From Torreya grandis (Eukaryota; Streptophyta; Pinopsida; Cupressales; Taxaceae): DNA of 64,000 nucleotides. Positions 11,191 through 22,472 of the stretch are shown here, in pieces. The stretch is taken from contig JARHVA010000593.1 in assembly GCA_037957365.1 (NCBI GenBank), positions 4,583,501 to 4,647,500 on the forward strand, given 5' to 3'. The notes beneath the pieces were generated by a model. The model saw only the letters and a program-made list of their open reading frames with translations, made no database searches and was not told the DNA's origin. The first letter of the stretch is position 1; the number at the start of each line of letters is the position of its first letter. A program made the position numbers and the translations under genes.

Positions 11191-13051
11191 TGTTAGTTAT
11201 TCTTGATGAACTGTAAGACAAAAATAAGAGTTGGTTGCCCCAGGTATGGGATGAGGTGTTCCCCCCTCAAAGTGGGAGTTGAGGGAAGGGAACCTGAGAT
11301 CGGGTGTCGATTTGATAGAGAGTGGATGGATAGAGTGATGGGTCAAGTGTGAATGCTGTAAAGGGTGGGATTGCGCATATGCCACACCACACAATAGGTA
11401 GGTCAAATTGTCATGGTCAAAGGTCAAGGAGTGCTAAAATTGAAATAATTAGGCCCCAGCATGTAGTCATAGCTGATTGGGTTAAACAATCCAAGTTGTA
11501 GCTCTAATGGTCATCATGTGCCAAGTATCTTGGGCTTAGGAAGTGCTCTTGGAAAACATGAAAAAGGTCATAAGTAGTGGGGATCAACTGGAGCGCGATC
11601 CAATACTTGTGGGGGTCATGGACAATTTGCTAGCTAGGCGTGAGGTAGCAAGGGCAAAAACAACCAAGGCAAAGTTGTCTTGGAAGTGGTCATGGTCTGA
11701 GGAGATAGTCATGATCTCCAAGGTCATTGGTCGAGTTAGATTGAGATAGTTAGTCCATGAGATGGATGGATGAAAGAATGGTCGAGCTAACCTTAGAAGA
11801 CCCCATGTCAATTGAGTGCTGCCTACATAGCCCCTGTTGTTAGGGCCTCAAGCCAATGTAGTTCTCCCAAAAGGGAGGAAAAGGGTCAAAGTGGTTGATG
11901 TGTTTGGTTTGGTCATGATAATGATGTAGCACTTCCCATATGTCTGAGGGTACATGCTTGAAATGATGAGGGGAAAGATGATGTTACAGCCTGTTCCATT
12001 TTGTGCAATGGTGTATTCTATAACATTAGTTAGGGTTTTTCATCCCTAGCAATTGTCCATTTTAGGTGATGGATGTATGCTAAAAATGAAATGGGTCCAT
12101 TTATGCTTCAGCAAGTAATGGTTGATGCTTGACATAAATTTTGTGGTCGATAATTTCCATGTGTATTGGTGTCCATAAAAACTAGTGTGAATAAGTTATG
12201 ATAATGTGAGTGGTCTAAAAAAGGTTGTGTTGGGTTGGATGGCAAATGATTTGGTTGAATGTGACCAAAGGTAAGGATGAAGTGAAAGGCATTTTTGCCC
12301 TTTTATTGACAAGGACCATAATGATAGCACAGGTAAGGGGTCTGTAGAACAAAAGTCCCATTCATGCATTACGTCGTTGACCATTGGTTGTGTTAGAGAG
12401 GTAATCGAATCACTTTGACATTAAAATGAGCTTGAAGTCCCTTGAGTAGGTGATGTGATATGGTAGGATAGGGTAACCTTTTTGAGTAGGGATAACTTTG
12501 CCCCTTTTTATAGGAGACCCTGAGATGACGACAAGCCAAGTCCATGACCTTTTTTTTTTTGAGCAGATTGATCAATGCGAGAAGTCTACATAGAGATGTC
12601 ATTGTGCTTGTGGTCATGTGTGAATCTGATCGATGCGGGAAGCTTCTAAGTGTGATATTTGTAGCAAGAGTTTAGGCATAGCCATCCTTTCAGGGAGTGG
12701 TCTATATTTTTGCTTTATATATATAAGGGCTTTGAATAGCTGTCCTTCGAGGGAGCAGTCTATTAGCTACAACAATGATAGTATAGTTGTCCTTCAAGGG
12801 AGCAGTCTACTTTTAGAGTTTATGACCTGTTGAGATTTTGACATCAATTTATTTTTGATAGAATTTTGAGTCATGGACAAGACTATAGAAGTGTGAGGGC
12901 TCCCTTTTATTAGGACAAAGCATTCATACTTTATAAAAGGGTTACAGAGGGATTGTTTTAGGGGAATAGGGTTGAAAGGAATGAGGATTAAGAGGACAGG
13001 GATTGCTCAAGGGATGAGCTCAAATTAAATGTCAAGTGAACAAGTACTCGA
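11191..13051 (-). other. 3' untranslated region of element N
   Basis: There are about 1.9 kb between the pol stop and the polypurine tract. Open frames here are short and unlike any known domain. The stretch at about 11777-11880 closely resembles 46588-46690, so it is a conserved part of the 3' region in a related element. A short motif repeats three times at 12676-12817. Confidence 0.65.
12676..12817. repeat. Three spaced copies of a 25-bp motif in 3' region of N
   Basis: Copies resembling TAGCTGTCCTTCRAGGGAGC followed by (A/G)GTCTA start near 12679, 12737 and 12786, spaced about 50-60 bases. On the minus strand they read TAGACTGCTCCCTTGAAGGA. No function is known to me. Confidence 0.6.
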
Positions 13052-14215
13052 CTAATAGTAGAATGGTCACAGATGTAAGGCATTAAGGGGCTCAAGTTCT
13101 GGTCAGCCTTCAAGAGAAGACAAATGATAAGTTCCTGATCCATACATGTGCATGATGATGTAAGGTTCGAGCCAATTAGGAGAAAATTTTCCACATTTAC
13201 TCCATTCCATATTGGTCACATGTTGGTTCTCTTTGAGGATGAGCTCTCCGATTTTAAAATCTTGTTCTCTCATATTTTTGTTATAGGCTCATTTGATGTG
13301 ATTTTGATAGACATGGAGATGGTTGAGGGCAGCAAGATGATGTTCATCGAGTAACTCAAGTTGAGCTAAGTGATCTTGATGAAAGTCATCATTAGAAAGA
13401 ATGTCATGCAGAGAGATGCAGAGAGATGGGATTTATACTTCAAGAGGTAGGACAGCCTCTATTCTATACACTAGAGAGAAAGGGGTAGCACCTGTAGGGG
13501 TTTAGATGCTAGTGCGGTAGGCCCACAAAGGGAAGGGAATGTGAATGTGTCAATCCCTTCCAATATCATTGACCACCTTCATGAGAATTTTAGTTAAGAT
13601 TTTGTTGGAAGCCTTAGCCTGCCCATTTGCTTGTGGGTAGTAAGCCAAAGAGAAGCTGAGCTTGATGCCAAATGAGTCACAAAGTTTCTGGACAGTTTTG
13701 TTTTTGAATGACTTGCTGTTATCAGTGATGATTTTGTGAGGTACACTAAAATGATAGATGATGTGGGTGTTGATGAAGTCGACAATTTTGTCGACTTTTA
13801 TGGAGATGAGAGGAATAGCTTCCACCCATTTAGTGAAATACTCAGTGGCAGTGATAATGGACTAATGATGAAGAGATGAATGAGGGTTAATCTCATCGAT
13901 GAGATCTAAGCCCCATTGTGAAAAAGGCCAAAAATCTTGAGTGACTTGTAAGGCATGGCTAGGGAGGTGAAGCAAGTTAGCATGCTGTTGGAACTTGATG
14001 TAATGTCAAACATAGTCACTACAGTCTTGATGAAGAGTGGGCTAATAATAGCCTAGGTGAAAGATGTGCTTGGCAACCGAGTTAACACTAAAGTGTTTGC
14101 CACAAATCCCATCATGGACCTGTCTAATGGCATGAGACACTTTAGTGGAGGTTAGATAGTGAAGAAGGAGGCCATCAAAACCTCTCTTATAGAGAAGACC
14201 CCCTAACATAGTATA
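13052..14215 (-). pseudogene. Integrase domain of element N pol
   Basis: Integrase inserts element DNA into chromosomes. On the minus strand an HHCC zinc domain runs near 14190-13990, with VHDGICGKHF and GYYWPTLHQDC; the first Cys of CxxC is replaced in HYIKFQQ. The core follows with GLDLIDEINPHS, WVEAIPL, then TDNSKSFKNKTV. The third catalytic position reads NGQAKASNK where the family has NGQAEA, a Glu to Lys change (AAG for GAG). The C-terminal part contains GELILKENQ, NWLEPYIIM and ends LHL-stop-PFYY with a stop at 13052, matching the end of O pol (IHLQRFYA). In-frame stops also occur. Activity is ruled out by the missing Glu. Confidence 0.85.
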
Positions 14216-14399
14216 TCAAGCCGTGTGTTGGATAAAGGCCCATCGTGCATTGCTAGAGAGATCAAAAGGGATGATAGAATGAGCCAAGTAGTCCACAATT
14301 TGTTTATACCACACATCCTATGGACTAGAGTCTATGGTGTTGATGAGGTTGATGTTAGTGGAAATGTATGAAGGCAATGGCACACGATGTACCATGACG

Positions 14400-14815
14400 T
14401 AAATTCTTGATGAAGATGATGAAGAGGGGATATGCAAGGTGAGAGAAGCCATGGTGTCAGCAAACTTATTCATAGATCAAAGAATAGTCTGCAATAGGTA
14501 ATGGTCAAAAGAGGCTAGGAGGGTGTCAACACAGTGTTTGTATCTTTGCAAAACTTCATTTTTACAAAGATATGAACCGTTGATTTGATTGACGACTAGT
14601 TGTGAGTCGTCAAAGATGTTGATGGTCTTGATGCTTCAAGAAAGGGTGGTTTAAAGTCCCAAAATTAAGGCTTCATATTCAGACATATTATTGGTACATT
14701 CAAAGTCAAGTTTGAAAGATAGAGGCATGGGTTCACTCTCGTGTGGGATGAGAATGACCCCTGCACCCCCACCGAGTTGACATGTGAAGCTATTGAAGAA
14801 CATTGTCATTTGATA
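14400..14815 (-). pseudogene. Second (archaeal-type) RNase H domain of element N pol
   Basis: After the normal Ty3 RNase H there is a second one, as in Tat-lineage elements, which gained an extra RNase H. Visible on the minus strand: GGGAGVILIPHESEPMPLSF, then KLDFECTNNMSEYEALILGL and INIFDDSQLVVNQINGSY. The Glu of MSEYEAL and the Asp of FDDSQL are present. The first acidic residue, normally in FDG(A/S), is replaced: the sequence reads FFNSF (Asn). Stops lie within the domain. It would have removed RNA from RNA-DNA hybrids during reverse transcription. Confidence 0.8.
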
Positions 14816-15029
14816 AAATGTGTCATCAGTCGAAAGGGTGGCAATAGATTCAATGGGGAATTCACATTGAGAAGGTTGATTGTCAGGAAGAGGGGCATCT
14901 GCCAGTTGGTCAATGATTATTTGCCCCTTGATGGATTTCTACTGGATGAATTCTAAGTTGAACTCAGTAAGAAGCATGAGCCAATGAGCCATACGTTGGT
15001 TTTGGTATGGCTTGGAATGCATGTATTTA

Positions 15030-16260
15030 AGAGGGTCAGTGTGAGTGATGACAAAGGTTTTGTGATTGAGAAGATAATGATAGAGCTTGGTAGCGACAAA
15101 GACTAGGGCCAAATAGAGTTTCTTGGTATGGGTATACCAAGTTTCATAGTCGACAAGTGTTCAGCTTATGTAGTAGACCGCTTGCTCACGGTGTTGCTCA
15201 TCTCGGTGTGTGATCATGGCACCTAATGAATGGTTGGTTGCTGAGATGTAGAGGTAGAAGGGTTGGTCATCTTTAGGTGGAATAAGGATTGGTGGAGAGA
15301 ACAGATAGCATTTAAGGGCTTCAAAAGCTTCTTGATAGTCCTTATCCCATTTAAAGGAGACGTCCTTCTTGAGGAGATGATGAAAGGGTTGGTAGTGGTC
15401 AAAAAGCTGCAAAATGAAGTGACGGATGGATTAGAGCTTCCCTTACAAGCTGTGAAGTTGCTTGAGATTGGTTGGGGGTGGCATTTTGAGTATTACCCAG
15501 ATTTTGGTGGGATCTATTTCAATGCCACAGAAAGAAATGATGAAACCCAGAAGCTTTCCTGAGAGGACCTCGAAGATGCATTTCTTGGGGTTAAGTTGGA
15601 CATTGTATTAAAGAAGGTGAGAGAAGATGATTTTGAGGATGGTCAAATGGTCATGACAAAGCTTAGACTTGCCTAGCAGGTCATCCACATAGTCCTCCAT
15701 GATTTTATGGAGGAGATCGTAAAAAATTTAAGTCATGGCACGTTGATATGTGGCACCTACATTCTTTAGGCCAAAAGGCATGACCCTATAGCAAAAAGTC
15801 CCCCATGAGGTGATGAAGGTAGTCTTGTGCTGATCTTTCAGTGTAATTAAGATTTGGTTATATCCTAATAACCCATCCATGAGTGATAGCATCTCATGAC
15901 CGGTCATGAGATCAATAAGTTGGTCGATGTTGGGAAGAGTAAAATCATCTTTGGGGTAGGCTAGGTTGAGGTCATGATAGTCAATGCAGATTTGGATCCC
16001 CCTAGTTGCTTTGGTGACAGGGACAATGTTAGATACCCACTACAGATAATCAATGGGCTGGATGAAAGAGACAGAGAGAAGATGTTGAAGTTCCTCTTTG
16101 ACAAGGAGCACAATGTGAGGATGCATCTTGCGAAGCTTTTGCCTAACAAGCTTAGCCTCTGGGTTTGTGATGATGTTATGAGTGGCAATGCTGGGGTCGA
16201 TGCTAGGCATGTCACTGTAGGTCCAGGTGAAGGCCTTGCTATGGTCTAAAAGAAAGCTAG
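15030..16260 (-). pseudogene. Reverse transcriptase and first RNase H of element N pol
   Basis: RT copies element RNA into DNA. On the minus strand the palm starts with LVRQKLRKMHPHIVLLVKEE, then ICIDYHDLN, LPNIDQLID, MPFGLKNVGATYQRAM and the catalytic EDYVDDLLGKSK, with YVDD at 15691-15680 intact. RNase H follows near 15412-15040: FKWDKDYQEAFEALKCYL, FYLYISATNHSLGAMI and AVYYIS, then VATKLYHYLLNHKTFVITHT. Stops interrupt at several points, for example just after AVYYIS. It continues from the protease side through a linker at 16260-17320 and into the second RNase H. Confidence 0.88.
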
Positions 16261-17320
16261 TATAGTCGATCTACTCTTGGGCGTCTAGAGATTGACCAAT
16301 CTTTAAGATGTGAGGAACATTGAAAGATGGAAGGTTAATGTCAATGGTGGATTCATTTAACATAACCTATGTTTCAGAAGGGAGGGAATGTTGAATGAAG
16401 GAGTCATCGGTAGCCATGTAGGTGAGAATGGCATTATCATCTATGCAGTGGATAGTGTTAATGGTTGCCGACTCATTGTCTATCATGTTGGGATAAATGA
16501 GAGAGAGAGACCTGGAGACCCCATTGAGTTGATAAGTTAGGGGTTCCAAGCAGATGGTGTTTATGAAAAAAAAAACTAGGAGGGATGGAAACCACCGACT
16601 CTGTAGGTGAGGATGGGGGAATAGGTGAACTTGGAGGAGATTGGTCAATGGCAGGTTTGGGGCAAAGATCTGTAAAAGCCTTGGTGGGTTCTCAGAAACC
16701 CAGACCATATCATTTCTTGGCATTGTCATCATTGGGTGGTTCAATGGGTTGATGAGAGCCTTGTTCATAGCACCCAAAGTGAAAACCCTTCCATGCACAC
16801 CTATAAAGGTAGGTGTGAGCAAAGGCGGGGTTGCTAAGAAAAGAGAAGTCAGATGTGAATGGTTGAGGTGAGGAGAGAGGATTCCCATCAATAGGAGCTC
16901 AATCTAGCCCCCCATAGATGAGGTTTGTTTGAAGTTTAGGCAAACCATAAGGGATGACCATTTTGATGTGATGGTCATGACTTGGAATATGGTGAAGCTG
17001 TCTATACTCTTGCAGAGTCTAGAACATGTCTAAGGTAAGCAAGCGATATTCCCTGAGTGAAAGTCTTTAGAAGATATCTTCCATGGGGTCCTTGGTTGTC
17101 GCTTAGAGAGGTGGTGTGAGGGTGACCAATGTTTGTGAATTGGTTGAAGCTTCTACAGATGGAGGCAGTGCTTGGGTTGGTGTCTTGAGAGGAATGAGAA
17201 TGTCATTTGGTCGATAGGTTGTGTTACAAGTCTTGAAAGGGGATGGGTCGGCAGGAATGACATGGACTTGCTCATCATGTTCAAATTTGACACAATGGTG
17301 TAGTGTAGAAGGAATGTCAT
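16261..17320 (-). pseudogene. Protease-RT linker of element N pol
   Basis: This stretch stays mostly open on the minus strand and joins protease to RT. Parts are conserved with Tat-type elements, such as LLGRPWTFKTKAIPSTLHHC just after the protease and HCIDDNAILTYMATDDSFIQ near 16.4 kb. A proline/serine-rich stretch lies near 16.6 kb. It has several stops. No enzymatic domain is visible. Confidence 0.6.
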
Positions 17321-17800
17321 CCTAGCAACATATTATATTGTAATTCTCCCTCAATGATGTAAAAGAGCTCTGAGACTGTGCACGGGCCAATGTAAATATG
17401 GAGGACGACGGTGCCAATGGTGGTAGCGGTGGTGTCATTAAAGGATCAAAGGATTGCATTGGTTTTTGATATGCAATTCTTAGGGAGGGACAATTGATCA
17501 AGGGCATGGGTAAAAATGATATTAATGCTAGCACCTCCATCAATCATGACTCGCTTAATTTGAGTTTAATCAACATAGGCTATGATGAAAAGAGCAACAT
17601 CTTGATCTTCTGAATTAGAGGTAAGAATTTCATAATCTCTAAAAGTGATAGAGGTGATGGGGGATAAAGAATGGACTAGGGCAGTGAGTGGTTGGGGGTC
17701 TTCAAGTTGTACTTCTATTGCTTGTAAGGCTCTGATTAGAGCTTGACAATGTTCAGGTGAGCTTTGGATGAGGTCATATACGGTCATCTTCATAGGCATT
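17321..17800 (-). pseudogene. Aspartic protease of element N
   Basis: On the minus strand the segment reads DVALFIIAYVD, a stop, then TQIKRVMIDGGASINIIFTH. DGGAS stands where the family has DTGAS or DSGAS. This is the retroviral-type protease that releases Gag and Pol proteins. The preceding open segment (17799-17566) reads MKMTVYDLIQSSPEHCQALI, a conserved lead-in of this group. Confidence 0.78.
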
Positions 17801-20800
17801 TGGTGAAGCTATTTTAACATAGAGTCATGGATTACCCCTGAAGAAGAGGGTTGAGATGCACCCAGGATGGAAATCTTGGGCTTTGGTGGTTGAGGTGGCT
17901 GGACAAAAGGGTAGGTCCAAGGAATAGTAGCTTTTTCTTTTGCCTTATCCTTTTGTGACCTAGTGGTTATGTGGATGGCATTAATTTCAAAGAGAGGGGG
18001 CGAATGAGGTGAAGAGACCATAGTCTGTTGATGAGATGTCGATGACGATGAAGGGGTTCAAGAGATATGGGAGTGTGTCAGATGTTTGTCAATAGTATCC
18101 TCAAGGAGAAAGGTGTCTTTCTCCATGTATTGGTGAATGATGACCTTTAGGGCACAACAATTCTCGGTATCATGTCCTGACGTGCGATGATATAGACAAA
18201 TCTTAGTATCATCGAACCAAGAAGGTTTTGACTCGAGGGGTTGGAAAGGCTTGATAGGCGGAAGGGTTATGCTAGAGGTTTGTAAAAGTCAGTGCAATAT
18301 CAAAGTGTATGAACCCACTAAGGGGTCCGTGCTTATTGATGCATGAGGTGTCGATGAATTTTTCTTGGGAGGTGTTGAAGGAGGCTTCCATACCACTTTT
18401 TGGGTTGGTGGTGCAGCCACATGTGAAGACGACACTTTCTTTGTGAGAGGTGCCAAATTTTTCAGAGAGGGTAGGCTTGTGGTAGGCAAAGGAAGCAATG
18501 GAGGTAACTTGCTTTGGTTAGGGGTTGGAGTAGGGAGCACTCCTATTATGGTCGAGGGATGAGGGCCCAAGATGGAGGGCAATGGTGATGTTGATGGTGG
18601 AGGAGGAGTTTGTTTCCATGGTTTAGCAGCCGTCGTTGGTTTGGTTTTAGGACCACTATTAGGTGAGGCAAGGTTCAAGTCTATCTTCACTTGTGGGTGA
18701 GTGAGGTTAGTGACAGGGCAAACATCGAGTGAGTTGATGGGTTTTGATATGGTGGATGAGGGTTTATGTTATGATGTGGATGGTTGAGGTTTTGAAGGTT
18801 TAGAAGTAGAATTTTGGTCTGTGTTAGGGGATTTTGTCACAAGAGGGTCAGCGACATGAGATGAGACAGGCCAAGTAGGGTGAGGAGCTTTGAGTCGCTC
18901 CCATAATGCCTAATGCTCCAATTTCCTTGATTGGATAAGCCCTAGTTTCTCCACTAATCGAGATAATGGTTGGGAAGATGTCGGATGAGGCTTTGGTTCT
19001 TCAGAAGATGTGGATGGTTGCGGGGTCAAAAATGTGTCAGATGTGGCAATCTCGGACCCAAGGTGTGGGGGAGTCATAACTAGATTGTCTTTAATCGAAG
19101 AAGGTGGAGAGACAAGTTCTTCTCTTGGTGGAGAATGAACTGGAGAATGTGGCTCCTTAAGAGGGTAGAGGGCAGGGATGATTGCACCTTCTACATGTGG
19201 TTGAGGAGTAGGAAAAGTAGGGTCCTCCATTGGTAGCAGGAAGGATGAAGGCAGGGCTAGCAGTGCTGGTATGGTCAAGGCATCATCCAATATAAGAGAG
19301 GTCAATGGAGAACTAATAGGAAAAGAGGGTTCATCCACATGTGATGGAATGTTGGGTAGACTAACCTCTTGAGACTGTGAGAGAGGTTGGTCAGGCATGA
19401 GAGGCAAGACCGGGTTGACTGTGTGTATATTATGTTCTTGGGAGTCATTAGTCATGGTCTGCACATTATTTTGGCTAGGAGGATGGTTAGGAAAGGGTTG
19501 TTTAAAGATGTTTATGCTTTGATTGGGTGGCGCATTTGGGTTGTCTAAGACAAGGTCACCTTTATCTAGCATGTCTTGAATGATGTTCTTGAGAGTCTTA
19601 TAGTTGCTTGTGTCATGGCCTTTGACACGGTGGTAATTACAAAAGTCGTTCTCTCTATACCATGTAGGGATAGCACGTGAGGGATCAAATTGAGGAGGTA
19701 GTTAGATTTGGGGGACATTGAGGACTCCCTGTTTGACAAGTTTATCTAACACAAATGCGTACAATTCTCCTAGTGGAGTATACTGACGCTGCACATATAT
19801 TTGTTGGAATTGTTTGGTAATGTAGTCTGATGTGGAAGGCTGAGATTGGTTATTTGTTGAAGAAGATGATCTAACAACTACAACATTTGCTAATACCTTA
19901 GGTTTGGAATTAGAAGAAGAAGGTTTAGAGGAAGAGTCATTGGACTTGGTGTTGGTGTTTTTACTCTGCAATTTGACTTTATTTTCCTTGATGGCACGTA
20001 GTTCAAGCTTCCTAGCCATCATGAAAGCTTCATCAAAGGTGCAAAATGTTTGGACCCGCAGGGTAGAGGAAATATGTTTGGCACATGCCTGGGAAAAGAG
20101 TTTAATGAGTTTGAATTGGGGTAAAGAAAAGGAGAGTTGGTTGATTAGGCCTTTCCAATGAGCAATAAAGTCAGCTATGGATTCATCTTTAAACTGTTTG
20201 ATGGAGTATAGGTCTGTGATGGAGACCTTTTTGGTGATATTGATCGAGAAGTGGTCAAAGAAAAGTTGGGCCAGCTGGGTGAATGTGAAAAAAGAGTGTC
20301 TGGGGAGAGAGTTGTACCAATCAAGGGCAACACTAAAAAGCAACATGGGGAATGTGTATAGCAGTAACACATCATCATGTGCAATCAGGTAACAAGCATG
20401 TCTAAATGCTCACAAGTGCTGTTGTGGGTCTTCCTTACTCTGGAAGCGAGTAAACTTAGGAAGTTCCCACTGACTGGGATACGGCTGGATTGGGATGGAG
20501 GGATGAATGGGCTCATTACAAATTTGGTCATATGATAGGACATTTTTTGAGCCCAAAACTGAGGTCTCAAGATTAGACATTTTGTCCATCAGCATCTTGA
20601 TGAGATTGGCTGACAGATTTGTGGGTGGGGCACCCCTAGGTTGTAAGGCACTTGAAAGGTGCTAGAAGGGGTGTATGATGTAGTCGATTGCGCTTGTATG
20701 GGCGCAATGTACTGATAACTAGTCATAAGGACAGAAGTGGAGGCCAAGGGTGGTTGCATCATGAAGGTAGAAGGCACGACTAGGCTTGATATTGCCATAG

Positions 20801-21365
20801 GTGGTTGGATTATAGCAACATTAGCCAATGGATGAGTAGCCACCCTGGTGTTGATGGGGGTGAGAGTAGGTGGGATGGAGACAACTAGATTTTGGAAAGG
20901 TGTAGAGTTTTTTTGAATAGTCTGCGGTTGATGGGGGGTCAAAACCCTAATGGAAGTGGACCCAGAGACATAAGGAGAAGCCACATTTTGAAAGTTAGTC
21001 ATGGGCTGGTCATTAGTCGAGGTGATAGCTTAGGTGTGTATGGGTTAAATGACGGAGGTGGTTGATATAGTTGTCATCTCAACTAAAGAGGTTGGCATCC
21101 CATAAATTGGGTTGCTTGAAGAGTCTCGCATTTGGCTTCTCATGAGATAATGTTGAAGGGCCTTGACATTAAGGTCAAGGAACCTTTCAAAGTCTTGGTC
21201 CCCCTCAAGGACAATGGGAGGCTGAGTCGAGGTCAGTTGGGTAGGAGTTCATTCGGTCTCTGAATGATACTCCATTAGAGGACTGGTTATGGAAGGTGAA
21301 GGTGGGAGCGGTTGTTGCCTCGCGTGGTCAACAAGAATCTTGGTTTGACTACGTGTCAAAACCAT
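17801..21365 (-). pseudogene. Gag of element N, with two zinc-knuckle-like segments
   Basis: The start is set at ATG 21365, reading MVLTRSQTKILVDHA, a typical opening for this group. A Pro/Ser/Thr-rich N-terminal region follows (21002-20589), then the gag core (20370-19960): ALDWYNSLPRHSFFTF, QLAQLFFDHFSINI, SIADFIAHWKGLINQL and TFDEAFMMARKLELRA. A zinc-knuckle-like segment lies at 19657-19549 (FCNYHRVKGHDTSNYKTLK, with the last Cys replaced by Tyr). After about 1.3 kb of Pro/Ser-rich spacer a second one occurs at 18220-18109 (CLYHRTSGHDTENCCALK). Two such segments separated by a low-complexity spacer is unusual. Several stops split the frame, so no full Gag can be made. Confidence 0.85.
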
Positions 21366-22450
21366 TCAAGGCAAGAAAGGGTTCAAGTTCTAAAAACTGT
21401 GTTTTTCAGTCTCAGAAAACTAGAATGGGTGTTGGATAGCAAGAAAGTCATGTTTTAAGCTTGCTATTTTGGATGAAAGATTGTGACAGTGATCGATGTC
21501 GATTGAAAAATCAATGCCGGTGAAATAGGTTGTTGATGTCAGTCAGATAATTGATGCCGGTAAAGAAAGGTTGCCGATGTTGGTGGTAAAACTGATGTTG
21601 GTTATTGTGTTTTATAAAAACTCAAAAAATTTGAAAGTTTTTGGAAAGAAGAAAACATCCTCACTAGCTCAAAAAACTAGATAGAAATAGAAAAATAGAT
21701 GAAGACAAGCAGACCCTAAGCATTAAATCCTAAGAATCAATTTTTAGAATCATGTTGGCTTATGCCTTAGAGTGTGTTTGAGAAGTTGGCTTGTAGAACA
21801 GGTCCTAAAAGAACCAGTCTAAGGTTGGTTTTAGGTTAGTTTCGGTGCTCAAGAGTCTGTCTTAGGTTCCGTACGTGGCCTGGTGCTAGGAGCTTGCTCC
21901 CCTCACTTCATGAACCCAAAGCTGAGTTGGGCCGCTTAGCCAGTATATACTTCCCCTAGAGATTATCCTCTACTAGAGAACAGAGTGGGCTTTCCCCTTG
22001 GTAGTGAAGTCCAAGTGGGATTGCCAAGAGGGGTAACATATTCACTAGGTGATGAAATCCTAGTCAGGCCTTGTCTCAGGTATGTTTTGATGTTTTAGTT
22101 TGTGCAAGTGGTTTGGATGTGTAACATGAGTGGCCTATGCTTTATTCATGATGCATTTTTAATTACTAGATGTGAGATCTAAGTATGCATTTAGGAAGAA
22201 ATGAAATGCAATGTATTTTAAGCCCAAATTGAAATGTGTGTTCGTATGCAGACAAGTGAGAAGAGGTTAAAGAGTAGGACTTTGACTAGTTTAAGATGCA
22301 GAAAAGAAAGAAAAAGAAGGATTCTTTTTAACCTTGCTAATAGTGTCTTTTGGAAGAGATAGGAGAAGAGAGATGTAAGAAGAGACCTAATGCACCTATA
22401 TGAAAAGTATGCTTAGAAGAAAAAAGTATGAACCCAAGGACAATTCCTAG
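21366..22450 (-). other. Untranslated leader of element N
   Basis: There are about 1.1 kb between the PBS and the gag ATG on the minus strand. No coding motif was seen. It is purine-rich near 22.25-22.44 kb, where the plus strand has several AAGAA runs. Confidence 0.6.
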
Positions 22451-22469
22451 GGTCCCATCGGGCGTGCCA
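22451..22469 (-). other. Primer-binding site of element N
   Basis: Minus strand TGGCACGCCCGATGGGACC starts three bases inside the 5' LTR edge. The beginning TGG would pair with a tRNA CCA end. It resembles the PBS of O. Its position fixes the minus orientation. Confidence 0.8.
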
Positions 22470-22472
22470 GAA

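Noticed and set aside
11197..12384. Short open frames in the 3' region of N as an extra (env-like) gene
   Set aside because: All are under 80 codons, on both strands, with no signal peptide or membrane segment and no continuity between them.
18289..19572. Pro/Ser-rich open frames as separate genes
   Set aside because: They are in the gag region of N between its two zinc-knuckle-like segments and are best read as a spacer of the same pseudogene.
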